DNA of 17,380 bases from Puniceicoccales bacterium (GCA_031278595.1 JAITKE010000053.1:1-17380); one strand, 5' to 3'. Numbered from the stretch's first letter, positions 1 through 7,035 are shown. Notes: generated by a model from the letters alone, not told the origin. Translations and numbers: made by a program.

Positions 1-36
1 GTTTTCCCTCTCCCCCTCCGGCGCAAAGGCGGCCCC
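1..36 (-). repeat. Left-edge fragment of a type-B cloverleaf repeat
   Basis: Read on the minus strand, 36..24 is GGGGCCGCCTTTG and the next bases are CGCCGGAGGGGGAGAGGG. This closely follows the left outer arm plus start of hairpin 1 of the complete copy at 12495 (TTCGCCGCCTTTG then CGGCGGAGGAAAATG). The rest of the element would lie outside the window. It starts about 40 bp after the thiN stop, the same post-gene position as the copy behind dnaX. An open frame from a GTG at 76 crosses this DNA, but the repeat is the better explanation. Confidence 0.55.
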
Positions 37-76
37 AAAACAATTTCCCCACGAGCCAATCCTGTTCCCAGTCCAC

Positions 77-736
77 CTACCCATCCGGCAGATAGCCGGC
101 ATCATGCACCTCCTGCGCATAGATGAAGACCAGGGCCTTGCCGGACAGTACCTGCAATTCCACCGGAGAGGAGCAGGTGCGGTTCCCGAGGGACATCATT
201 CCGCCGAAAGAAAGCTCCTGGCCCTGCAACTCCCAGCGAAGCCCCCGGGAGCAAATCCTGCACCGGGGCGCGCCGAAAAGGGAAATTTTCGTATGGAGCG
301 GCAGAGCGTCGGTCCGGAAGTCCTCCTCCAGCAGTAGACCAAGGATATTTCGGCTAAAAAAGCACGAACGGGTTTGGGCCAAAATGCTGAAATTTCCAAA
401 AATGTGGTCGAGGAAACCGCCGTCGATGCCGGTCACCGCCGTTGGTGTCAGCGACACCTCCTGGGCGAAATGAAGGGCCTTTTCGAAATCGCTCCGATCC
501 TGGTCGAAGATTTTCAAAAACTTTCGGCACGAAAGGAGCTTGGGGTCGACGCTGTCCAGGTCCCCCAGAATCATCCGGGGCTCCAGCCCCCGTCGGATGA
601 GTCGGTTGGCCGCCCCATCGGCCGCCAGGATCGGCAGACCCATCCGCCGGATAGGCCCATAGGGCAGGGCTCCGTCCAGACAGAGCACGGAGCGGCAATT
701 CGGCAGGATTTTGGCAAATGCAATTTCCGATTTCAA
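77..736 (-). CDS. thiN: Thiamine pyrophosphokinase
   Basis: This enzyme transfers pyrophosphate from ATP to thiamine, making the cofactor thiamine diphosphate in the cytoplasm. The 219-aa product has the family landmarks in order: ILAADGAAN near residue 36, the acidic ILGDLDS near 56, DQDRSDFEKAL near 78 and a glycine-rich GGFLDHIFGN near 106. A beta-rich C-terminal half follows, as expected for the thiamine-binding domain. Length is normal. It is the last gene of the fabD-ruvC-acpS-thiN run and begins 13 bp after the acpS stop. The start is uncertain: the longest frame opens with TTG at 736..734, but the only purine-rich site (GGAAGGA) lies just 2 nt before it, closer than is usual. An ATG beside that site is out of frame and hits TGA after four codons. 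Translation may depend on coupling to acpS. Confidence 0.9.
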   Translation of the reverse strand: MKSEIAFAKILPNCRSVLCLDGALPYGPIRRMGLPILAADGAANRLIRRGLEPRMILGDLDSVDPKLLSCRKFLKIFDQDRSDFEKALHFAQEVSLTPTAVTGIDGGFLDHIFGNFSILAQTRSCFFSRNILGLLLEEDFRTDALPLHTKISLFGAPRCRICSRGLRWELQGQELSFGGMMSLGNRTCSSPVELQVLSGKALVFIYAQEVHDAGYLPDG

Positions 737-749
737 CGTCCTTCCATCT

Positions 750-1178
750 TCAACGGCTGAGGATGACCACCGCCTGGGCCAGGGCTCGGGTGTGGGTCAG
801 GGACAGCTCGATGTGCCGCACACCGAGGCTCCGGGTCCTTTTTTGGCCCAAAGCGTCCAGGAGGATCTCGGGCTTACCCCCTTCGTTCAGCCCCACGACG
901 GCCGATGACCAGGAAAATCCAGCCCCGATGCCGATGCCCAGGGCCTTGGCCATGGCCTCTTTGGCGGCAAAACGGGCTGCGAGCGAGGGATGGGGATTGC
1001 GGTGCCGGAAGCTGTCCCTAAGTTCCTCCTGGGAGAAGATTTTTTTCAAAAAATGTTCCCCGAAGCGTTTCAGCAGGCCTTCGATGCGCTCCACCTCCAC
1101 GAGGTCGATGCCGATGCCCAGGACTGAGGCCTGCGGATTTTGGATTCTCTCGTGGGAGGCCGATGGGCTGCTTTTCAT
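750..1178 (-). CDS. acpS: Holo-[acyl-carrier-protein] synthase
   Basis: AcpS moves 4'-phosphopantetheine from CoA to the serine of apo-ACP, activating fatty-acid synthesis. The N-terminal GIGIDLVEVERIE carries the Mg-binding Asp, RFAAKEAMAKALG carries the second metal ligand Glu, and SLTHTRALAQAVVI matches the C-terminal SxSH strand with Thr-His in place of Ser-His. The ATG at 1178 gives 142 residues, about 18 more than typical before the first motif. A longer frame opens inside ruvC at 1307 but adds 43 low-complexity residues and is unlikely. An ATG overlapping the ruvC stop (1243..1241) is out of frame. The chosen start falls in a 38-bp tandem duplication and has no visible Shine-Dalgarno site, so the exact start is tentative. 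Neighbouring fabD shares the pathway. Confidence 0.9.
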   Translation of the reverse strand: MKSSPSASHERIQNPQASVLGIGIDLVEVERIEGLLKRFGEHFLKKIFSQEELRDSFRHRNPHPSLAARFAAKEAMAKALGIGIGAGFSWSSAVVGLNEGGKPEILLDALGQKRTRSLGVRHIELSLTHTRALAQAVVILSR

Positions 1179-1240
1179 CCGAGAATTTTGCAGGAGGCCG
1201 GTGGGGTGCCTTTCATCCGAGGCAATGGCTGAGGCCGATG
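1156..1240. repeat. 38-bp imperfect tandem repeat at the ruvC-acpS junction
   Basis: GAGGCCGATGGGCTGC... starts at 1156 and recurs at 1194 (GAGGCCGGTGGGGTGC...), with three mismatches over the first 28 bp. A third partial copy, GAGGCCGATG, starts at 1231. The unit of about 38 bp is not a multiple of three. The repeats fill the gap between the ruvC stop and the conserved part of acpS and include the proposed acpS ATG. Duplication here probably displaced the acpS start from its ancestral position. Confidence 0.7.
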
Positions 1241-1242
1241 CA

Positions 1243-1944
1243 TTAGGCCAACCAGGAGAGATTTTTCTCCCTGCTGAAGAAGTGGCAGAGCGCGACGGCG
1301 GCGGCATCGGCGGCGTCGTGGGGCAAATCCTCCGCCAGATGGAGCAGGGCCTTCACCATGCGGGCGACCTGTTCCTTACGGGCGCGGCCGTAGCCGGAAA
1401 TGGACTGCTTCACCCGTAGGGGCGGGTATTCGTCCACGGGGATATCCCTGAGCCTCGCGGCCATCAGGACAACCCCCCTCACGGCTCCCAGGGACTGGGC
1501 CGTCCTCACATTCTGCACATGGATCGGCTGCTCGAGGGCCACGGTCTCTGGCCTGTGCCGTTCGATCACGGCCCCCATTTTTTGGAAAATCGCGCCTAGG
1601 CAGTCCGCTTCATCCCTTTTCGCGGAGCGCAGGCCGATGACTTCAAAAATTTTCAGGGAAAAACGGCCCTCCGCATCGCGCTCCACCAGCGCCAATCCCG
1701 TCCCCCGCAGCGAAGGGTCGATGCCCAGAACACTTCTCAGCGGAGCTACCCTGTGGGCGGGTGACGGAGGTATTTCGGCTGAACGCCCCGTCTTTACGCT
1801 GCGGACAGACGACGGAGGTATTCCGGCTGAACGCCCCGTCTTTACACTGCGGGTGGGTGATGAAGGTATTCTGACCGAAGACCTCGTCCTGGGATTTTTC
1901 GCCATTCGGCGCGTCCACAGAGTCCGGCGGGAAGGGGTTTTCAT
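1243..1944 (-). CDS. ruvC: Crossover junction endodeoxyribonuclease RuvC, with N-terminal extension
   Basis: RuvC nicks Holliday junctions symmetrically, working with RuvAB in recombination repair. The core starts near residue 72 with VLGIDPSLRGTG. The four acidic catalytic residues are visible: Asp76 in GIDPS, Glu138 in VALEQP, and Asp210 and Asp213 in PHDAADAAAVALCH. The C terminus is complete. The ATG at 1944..1942 overlaps the fabD TGA as ATGA, a typical coupled start, giving 233 aa. That adds about 70 residues before the catalytic core, which in most RuvC proteins begins within a few residues of the start. The extension is Arg/Ser/Pro-rich and contains a repeated 16-residue unit (SVKTGRSAGIPPSSVR, then SVKTGRSAEIPPSPAHR). 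It may be a genuine extension, or the true start may be nearer the core with a non-AUG codon. The RuvC identity is secure. Confidence 0.92.
   Translation of the reverse strand: MKTPSRRTLWTRRMAKNPRTRSSVRIPSSPTRSVKTGRSAGIPPSSVRSVKTGRSAEIPPSPAHRVAPLRSVLGIDPSLRGTGLALVERDAEGRFSLKIFEVIGLRSAKRDEADCLGAIFQKMGAVIERHRPETVALEQPIHVQNVRTAQSLGAVRGVVLMAARLRDIPVDEYPPLRVKQSISGYGRARKEQVARMVKALLHLAEDLPHDAADAAAVALCHFFSREKNLSWLA
1763..1890. repeat. 48-bp tandem repeat inside the 5' part of ruvC
   Basis: GACGGAGGTATTTCGGCTGA at 1763 recurs almost exactly at 1811. A third diverged, partial copy begins at 1859 (GATGAAGGTATTCTGACCGA). The 48-bp period keeps the frame open, so in ruvC it reads as a 16-residue repeat with the core TGRSAxIPP. 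Copies 1 and 2 are much closer to each other than to copy 3, indicating a more recent duplication. Confidence 0.85.
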
Positions 1945-2873
1945 CGGGGTGATTCGGACATTTTCGGGATGAAATCGGCTTCCGACACCGGGAATACCTG
2001 CAGCTGTGGGTCGATCTGCCGGGCCATACCCCTGAGCGTTTTCCCGACCCCGCATTCGTAAAAATCCATAAATCCGAGCGCGGCGGCCCTTTGCATACTC
2101 TGGCACCAGAGCACCGGTGAGGTCAGCTGGGCCTCCAGGTTTTTCTTAATTTTCTCCGGATTCGTCGTCTCCGTAGCCTCGACATTCTGAATGACGGGAA
2201 ATTCCGGTTCTTTGAACCTCAATCCCCCGAGGTAGTCGTGGAATTTCCGACGGGCCTCCCCCAGCAGGGAGCAGTGCGAAGCTCCGGCCACTTTGAGCGG
2301 AATGACGCGGGAAAAGGAGAGGGAACGGGCCAGTTTTTCCGCTTCCCGAAGACTTTCCACCGTACCCGCCAGGACGATCTGGGAGGGCGTGTTGAAATTG
2401 GCCATTTCGGCTCCGGTTTGCTCGCAGACCTGACGAACTTCGTCCGGGGAAGCGCCCAGGAGCGCCAACATCCCACCCGGGTGCTGTTCCGACGCCTCCT
2501 GCATGAGGATGCCCCGCCGATGGGCCAGTTGCAAGCCCGTTGCAAAATCGTAGACCCCGGCCACCGCCAAGGCCGTCAGTTCGCCGAGGCTCAGGCCGAA
2601 GGCCAGTCTCAACTCTGTATGTGAGGCCGCCAACCTTTCCTTCTGGAGCATCGCCAACGCGAACTGGTGGATGTAGAGCGCCGGCTGGCAGTGCTGACCT
2701 TCATTCAGCAGCTCCTCCGGCCCCTCCCGCATGATGGGGATCAGGTCATGGCCGAGCATCTCTCCCGCCTCGTCGAAATACTTCCGGACAGACCGGACAT
2801 TTTCGTACAGGATCTGTCCCATGCCGGGCACCTGCGTCCCCTGTCCCGGAAAGATAAAAGCGGCCTTGGTCAT
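1941..2873 (-). CDS. fabD: Malonyl-CoA:ACP transacylase
   Basis: FabD loads malonate from malonyl-CoA onto ACP, supplying the chain extender for type II fatty-acid synthesis. FIFPGQGTQVPGMG opens the protein. The nucleophile elbow is GLSLGE (Ser95). AHRRGILMQEAS holds the malonate-binding Arg120, and VAGASHCSLL holds the catalytic His200. The ATG at 2873 gives MTKAAFIFPGQG, the usual family start, and 310 aa; a GTG at 2888 would add five residues. The elbow differs from the common GHSxGE: the residue before the serine is Leu rather than His. It heads the minus-strand fabD-ruvC-acpS-thiN run and ends in an ATGA overlap with ruvC. About 60 bp separate its start from the cloverleaf repeat upstream. 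No convincing promoter or ribosome site is visible there. Confidence 0.95.
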   Translation of the reverse strand: MTKAAFIFPGQGTQVPGMGQILYENVRSVRKYFDEAGEMLGHDLIPIMREGPEELLNEGQHCQPALYIHQFALAMLQKERLAASHTELRLAFGLSLGELTALAVAGVYDFATGLQLAHRRGILMQEASEQHPGGMLALLGASPDEVRQVCEQTGAEMANFNTPSQIVLAGTVESLREAEKLARSLSFSRVIPLKVAGASHCSLLGEARRKFHDYLGGLRFKEPEFPVIQNVEATETTNPEKIKKNLEAQLTSPVLWCQSMQRAAALGFMDFYECGVGKTLRGMARQIDPQLQVFPVSEADFIPKMSESPR

Positions 2874-2934
2874 GCGACGGACCACCACGTTGGCACTTCA
2901 CGCCCCAAAGTCCAGATTTTCTCTCGTCGACTCC

Positions 2935-3033
2935 GGCGCTGTCTTTGCAGAGCGGCCCCTGAAAAGGCCTTTTCAGGGGCCGCTCTGCTGCCCGCTCCGC
3001 GGGCCGATTCCTCCGGAATCCAAAGACAGCGCC
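2935..3033 (+). repeat. Cloverleaf palindromic element, type B (copy 1)
   Basis: The 99-bp element is bounded by a perfect 13-bp inverted pair, GGCGCTGTCTTTG (2935-2947) and CAAAGACAGCGCC (3021-3033). Inside are three hairpins in series. Hairpin 1 (2948-2987) is a perfect 40-nt palindrome centred on GGCC. Hairpin 2 (2990-3004) is GCCCGC-TCC-GCGGGC. Hairpin 3 (3006-3020) is GATTCC-TCC-GGAATC. The whole would fold as a four-way cloverleaf in RNA or single-stranded DNA. It lies between the fabD start and the stop of the 709-aa secreted protein gene. There is no T-run, so it is not a classical intrinsic terminator. Confidence 0.9.
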
Positions 3034-3088
3034 ATGCCCCGCCCACCCACCCCAAAATTTCCCAACCCGGCCTTTAGGCCGTAAAACT

Positions 3089-5218
3089 TTAATCTTCCCT
3101 AAAGCTCGGAATGGAAAGGCGTCCGGTGTTGGGAGATTCTGCAGCCTTCCCCGATGGCTCACCTATTATATGAGGGATCAGCACACTGGCCACTCCGGCT
3201 ATGCCTTCGACGATATCCTCATTGAGAATTTTCTTAAATATTCCCTTTAGGGCATCTGCTGCACTGGAAGCGAGCTGTACCCGCTCACGGTAACTGAGCT
3301 TCGATTTGCCGAACAGGGTACAGCCTGGCGACTGAATAGCATCCGACACCAGGGAAAATATGGCATTGGTGATTTTCGGCAGTAGGGCGTCGAAAATAGG
3401 ATCGAGATAGGCTTCCAAATAGGAGAGAAAATGCTCTTCCTCTATCACGTCTGCCGGCGAGCACAATTGCATAAGAGCGTTGTAAATTTCTATGTGAGGC
3501 AGCATGATATCCAGAACATCGCGTTTGATTTTATTAAACCAGCCATCATCCGAGGCCAACGTAGCATCGGCGTAGGTATAGAGTGCCATCTGTTCACTTG
3601 CGGGCTGATCCATGCGACGGACATAGGCGAAGGTCTCTTCATGCTTGAGATGGGCGATTAAAAATTCTCCCCGAGATAATTCCTTTAATCCTCCTTCATC
3701 TTCGATTTTATCGACGATGACATCGATTAGCCCGGAGAAACCATTTATCATGCATTGCTGTGTGGCCTGAAGGAGGACAGGCTTTAATCGATCCAAAAAG
3801 GTCTTGGTATAGATGCTTTTTCGGCTCAGCCTTCGGCCCTCCGTCCTGCTGCTGGGATGCGGCAAGTTCTTTGGTCTTGATTCAAAGCTGAAGGCCACTC
3901 GGGGACTTCGCTGCGCATCCCGCGTCCGTCTTCGCGATTTTCGCGGTGGTTCCGATATTGGAGACTCTTCCTGTCCCAGATCATCTTGAGCCTTGGACGT
4001 ATACTTAAACAGCGGCTCGGAAGAGGGAAAAACCTCAAGCGGCAGTCGCTGCTCCCTCGCTCTTTTTGAGGAAGATGCACCTGCGCCCGCGCGCGAAGCC
4101 CTACCCGAAGAATAACTCGATCGCGAGTCCTCTGAATCTACTCTTCCCGGATTGTATCTGGGAAATGCCTCAACAGCCTGCTGTTCCTCTTCGGATCCGT
4201 CCTGATCCGGCACTAATACACTTCTGTTCGGCCTCCTGCGCCGCGGCTCCTCGGTTCTTCTTCGTGAACTCTGCGGTGGATCCACTCTTGATAAACGAGC
4301 TTCCTCCGGAGCCTCCCACGTCACGGGCGCACTGCTCGCAGGGACTATGGTCACCGACTGCCTGGCGAAATCACCCTGCCGTGAATCCCTCTCATCCCCG
4401 TAATCTTGCCCTTGCGGTGAAGGATTTTGGGAGATAGGATGTCGATGTTTATGCCTACCCTGCGGTGAAGGATCGATAGGATGCCGATGCCTGTGCCTAG
4501 GGTGTTTCGACTGCGGCGGTAGATCCGGCACCTGATTCATTTCTTCCGGCTCATCTTCCTGCCGGCGTTCATCTTCCTGCCGGTATGCCGAAGGAATCGG
4601 CGAAACAGAGGCCGGTTCTCGGGAATCGGAATCGCTGTATATGAGTGACTCCATGCTTTCCAGTGAACCTATCCTTTCGGGTATACTGCTCGAATGGGCC
4701 ATAAGCCTCCGAGGAGTGCCTTTGGACTGCTGGGGCAAGGGAACTGGCAGAGCAGGAGGCGATTCCTGGGGATCGGAATCGCTGTATATGAGTGACTCCA
4801 TGCTTTCCAGTGAACTCATCCTTTCCGGTATACTGCGTGAATGAGACATGGGCTTCCGAGGGGGGCCCTCTTGCCGGCGCAGTGAAGGAACCGGACGAGC
4901 AGGGACCTGTTGCCGAGAATCGAGGTCGTTTTCGTGCCGTCTACGATGCTGCTGTCCCTGGGAATCAGGGGCGTTTGCGCGCCGTCGTTGGCGATGCTGA
5001 TATTCCTCCTGTGCCTGAGGAGCCGCCGCCGTAGGGGGCATGGGGGCGCCTGGATACCGTATGACGGGCGTCGCTCTTGTAGGTGGAATGGGAATGGGGG
5101 CCCTTCGGGAACGTTTGGGCGGCTCAGATTCCTCCTTGGGTACCGTTGTCTTCATGGCCGAAAGGTCGGCGCCGTAGAGACTGCAGAGTAATGGGACAAA
5201 TGCGAATTTCCATTTCAT
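3089..5218 (-). CDS. Secreted low-complexity protein of unknown family
   Basis: I do not recognise a family. The 709-aa product starts MKWKFAFVPLLCSLYGADLS, a short signal peptide with likely cleavage near residue 16-21. Residues 22 to about 465 are disordered and rich in Arg, Pro, Ser, Glu and Gln. They include a 25-residue block present twice (125-149 and 174-198, core SLESMESLIYSDSD) and a His/Arg cluster at 239-261 (HPRHRHRHP, RHKHRHP). Residues 466 to about 690 look like a folded, mostly helical domain with three cysteines and no membrane span. The ATG at 5218 is preceded by a perfect AGGAGGT; the frame extends further upstream without support. It is transcribed towards fabD but separated from it by a cloverleaf element. 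Signal peptide, disorder and repeats suggest an envelope or exported, perhaps host-facing, protein; that is inference. Confidence 0.8.
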   Translation of the reverse strand: MKWKFAFVPLLCSLYGADLSAMKTTVPKEESEPPKRSRRAPIPIPPTRATPVIRYPGAPMPPTAAAPQAQEEYQHRQRRRANAPDSQGQQHRRRHENDLDSRQQVPARPVPSLRRQEGPPRKPMSHSRSIPERMSSLESMESLIYSDSDPQESPPALPVPLPQQSKGTPRRLMAHSSSIPERIGSLESMESLIYSDSDSREPASVSPIPSAYRQEDERRQEDEPEEMNQVPDLPPQSKHPRHRHRHPIDPSPQGRHKHRHPISQNPSPQGQDYGDERDSRQGDFARQSVTIVPASSAPVTWEAPEEARLSRVDPPQSSRRRTEEPRRRRPNRSVLVPDQDGSEEEQQAVEAFPRYNPGRVDSEDSRSSYSSGRASRAGAGASSSKRAREQRLPLEVFPSSEPLFKYTSKAQDDLGQEESPISEPPRKSRRRTRDAQRSPRVAFSFESRPKNLPHPSSRTEGRRLSRKSIYTKTFLDRLKPVLLQATQQCMINGFSGLIDVIVDKIEDEGGLKELSRGEFLIAHLKHEETFAYVRRMDQPASEQMALYTYADATLASDDGWFNKIKRDVLDIMLPHIEIYNALMQLCSPADVIEEEHFLSYLEAYLDPIFDALLPKITNAIFSLVSDAIQSPGCTLFGKSKLSYRERVQLASSAADALKGIFKKILNEDIVEGIAGVASVLIPHIIGEPSGKAAESPNTGRLSIPSFRED
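4621..4856. repeat. 147-bp-period repeat inside the secreted protein gene
   Basis: The block CGGAATCGCTGTATATGAGT starts at 4627 and again at 4774, with near-identity continuing for about 75 bp. It encodes the duplicated IPER-(x)2-SLESMESLIYSDSD segment with a 49-residue period. The spacer between copies has diverged more than the block, suggesting selection on the block or recent gene conversion. Confidence 0.85.
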
Positions 5219-5222
5219 AATT

Positions 5223-5229
5223 ACCTCCT
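5223..5229 (-). promoter_or_regulatory. Strong Shine-Dalgarno site for the 709-aa secreted protein
   Basis: On the minus strand AGGAGGT is followed by AATT and then the ATG at 5218..5216. This is the clearest ribosome-binding site in the window and fixes the start directly before a signal peptide, excluding the longer upstream frame. Confidence 0.85.
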
Positions 5230-5279
5230 GCCGCGCGATATTAGGAAAGTATTCGTTTAGACGATGGCTCCGGGAAACA

Positions 5280-5296
5280 TTGAAGGTGTTCTTCAA
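5280..5296. promoter_or_regulatory. Small inverted repeat in the divergent intergenic region
   Basis: TTGAAG-GTGTT-CTTCAA is a perfect 6-bp inverted repeat with a 5-nt centre. It sits in the 200-bp gap (5219-5420) between the secreted protein gene (minus) and the MATE gene (plus). Its position suits an operator or leader hairpin for the minus-strand gene. I see no good promoter consensus on either strand here, so the role is a guess. Confidence 0.3.
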
Positions 5297-5420
5297 CTCT
5301 CTATTATGGCTCCTAATTTCCGCTGAATGGGGGCTCGTGAAGAAGAGGTATTGACTTCGTGCCTTCCTCCTGCAGCAGAGAGTCATGCCAAAAGAGCCCT
5401 GCTCTTCCCGTTGATTCCCT

Positions 5421-6764
5421 ATGGCCTCCGACCGAAAGGTATCCCGGCAGCTCTGGTCGTTGGCCTGGCCACTGATCCTGGCCTCTTCCAGCACCTGCCT
5501 CCTGAGTCTGACGGGGCGCTATGTCCTGGCCCACTACTCACCGACCGCGTTCAACACACACATCGGGGTCATCGTGTGGCACGAGGTTCTGCAGTCCGCT
5601 CTTCTGAACCTCATCTTCATCATCAGCGTCTTCGTCGGGCACCACAACGGGAGGAAGCAGTTCGCCCAAATCGGGCCGGCGGTCTGGCAGATGCTCTGGC
5701 TCTCCCTGGGCTTTGGCCTCCTGCTCATCCCCCTCCTGTGGAAAGCGGCCCCCCGGTTGCTGGCGGCCAACCTTCGGGCTGATGGGGTTCCCTATCTCCG
5801 GATATGCTTTCTCTCGATGCCCTTCTACTGCGCGGCCTTCGGTGCCATCGGCTCCTTTTTCACGGGGAGGAAGATAAGCTACGCGATGCCCCTGCTCTTC
5901 GTCTTCAGCCATGGCCTCAACATCCTCCTGACCCTGGCTCTCGTCTTTGGGAAGGCCGGTTTCCCCGAATGCGGGCTGATGGGCTGTGCGCTGGCGACCT
6001 TGGTCGCCCAGGTCTGCAGCCTCTTGGTCGTATTCCCGATCTTCCTGTCTCAGCACAATCGCGAGACCTTCCGCACGGGTCGTACAGCCTTTTCCCCCAG
6101 GATCTGCTGGAGATATGCCCGTTTCGGTCTGCCGTCGTCCCTGAATTCCCTGATCAACGGGATCGCCTGGTGCTGCATCATCCAGGTCATCTCGGCCCGC
6201 ATCCCCTTTGGCGAATTCTCCGCCCTGGGCATCATCTTCTCCCTCCAGCGCATCCTGTCCCTGCTCAGCGAGAGCCTGGGCAAGGGAAATTGCGTCCTCA
6301 TCGCCAATTTCCTGGGAGAGAAACAGGAGACGGCGACCCTGCGGGCCACGCTCTCCGCGGCCGTGCGGCTGTGCTTCTTTCTGCATGGACTTCTGCTCCT
6401 CCTGATCTGGTTCTTCTGCCGCGAATTCGTCAGCCTCTTCATGGGCCCCGGGCAGGAGGAGATATTTTCCTTCTTCCGGCAGATGTTGCCCTGGGTCTCC
6501 CTGCTCGCGCTTACGGAGGGCATTTGGTTCCAGCTGCACTACAGTTTGACGGCTTTTAAGGACACACCCTTCCTGACGAGCGTCAACGTCGGCAGCCATT
6601 TCCTCTTCCTGATCATCCCCGCCTATTTCCTCCTGCACGGAGCCCAGCCCCACGCCGTCATCATCCTGAAGCTCGCCGTTCTGCACCAGTTCGTCCGGAG
6701 CCTCATTCTGCGCTGGCGCTACGGGGTTCAGGTCGCTCGGGTCAGTAGCGCGGACGAGCTTTAG
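5421..6764 (+). CDS. MATE-family multidrug/Na+ (or H+) antiporter
   Basis: The 447-aa protein is strongly hydrophobic with about twelve predicted membrane segments in two similar halves, the MATE layout. It opens WSLAWPLILASSSTCLLSL, equivalent to the PLIL helix that starts most members. VGHHNGRKQFAQIGPAVWQM matches the loop after helix 2 (VSQxxGAxxxxxAxRAxxQ in typical members). GLPSSLNSLINGIAWCCIIQ begins the second half, where this conserved position is expected. Such proteins export cationic drugs or metabolites across the inner membrane by ion antiport; the substrate cannot be told from sequence. The ATG at 5421 has no clear ribosome site, and the start could be at a nearby downstream codon. 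It stands alone, divergent from the secreted protein gene and followed by the tiny basic protein gene, which has its own promoter. Confidence 0.88.
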   Translation: MASDRKVSRQLWSLAWPLILASSSTCLLSLTGRYVLAHYSPTAFNTHIGVIVWHEVLQSALLNLIFIISVFVGHHNGRKQFAQIGPAVWQMLWLSLGFGLLLIPLLWKAAPRLLAANLRADGVPYLRICFLSMPFYCAAFGAIGSFFTGRKISYAMPLLFVFSHGLNILLTLALVFGKAGFPECGLMGCALATLVAQVCSLLVVFPIFLSQHNRETFRTGRTAFSPRICWRYARFGLPSSLNSLINGIAWCCIIQVISARIPFGEFSALGIIFSLQRILSLLSESLGKGNCVLIANFLGEKQETATLRATLSAAVRLCFFLHGLLLLLIWFFCREFVSLFMGPGQEEIFSFFRQMLPWVSLLALTEGIWFQLHYSLTAFKDTPFLTSVNVGSHFLFLIIPAYFLLHGAQPHAVIILKLAVLHQFVRSLILRWRYGVQVARVSSADEL

Positions 6765-6798
6765 GGCCGGAGAGCCCCTTTCGGCGATGGGAAAAAGC

Positions 6799-6827
6799 TT
6801 TACTTCCGACACCGAAGCCCTTGTAAT
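6799..6827 (+). promoter_or_regulatory. Predicted sigma-70-type promoter for the 33-aa basic protein
   Basis: TTTACT (6799-6804) and TGTAAT (6822-6827) are separated by 17 bp, matching the -35 and -10 consensus at 4/6 and 5/6 positions. Transcription would start near 6834, giving a leader of about 40 nt before the ATG at 6876. Confidence 0.5.
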
Positions 6828-6875
6828 CCCGCCCATCGGGTCGATGGGGTTCCAGTGACCTGAGCCACAGCAATC

Positions 6876-6977
6876 ATGGGGAATCTCAAGAAGAAGCGTC
6901 GCCTGAAAATGAACAAGCACAAGCGCAGCAAGCGCCTGCGGGCGAATCGGCACAAGAAGCGCGAGTGGGGGAATTAG
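6876..6977 (+). CDS. AURKAIP1/COX24-domain small basic protein
   Basis: This 33-residue protein begins MGNLKKKRRLKMNKHKRSKR and continues LRANRHKKREW; about half its residues are Lys or Arg. It matches my memory of the short AURKAIP1/COX24-domain proteins annotated in Verrucomicrobiota and Bacteroidota, whose mitochondrial relative is a small-subunit ribosomal protein (mS38). A ribosomal role is therefore likely but inferred. The start is ATG and the stop TAG. No Shine-Dalgarno site is visible, but a promoter-like pair lies 49 bp upstream. It is easily missed because of its size. A cloverleaf element follows 58 bp after the stop. Confidence 0.85.
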   Translation: MGNLKKKRRLKMNKHKRSKRLRANRHKKREWGN

Positions 6978-7035
6978 GGCCCTGCCGTCCCGCTTTCACT
7001 GGTTTTCGGCTTCAGATGAGGGCTGTGTTTTTTCT

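Noticed and set aside
1..76. Minus-strand partial ORF from GTG at 76 (VDWEQDWLVGKLFWGRL...) running off the left edge
   Set aside because: It crosses the truncated type-B cloverleaf, whose sequence explains the bases; no ribosome site and no recognised protein motif.
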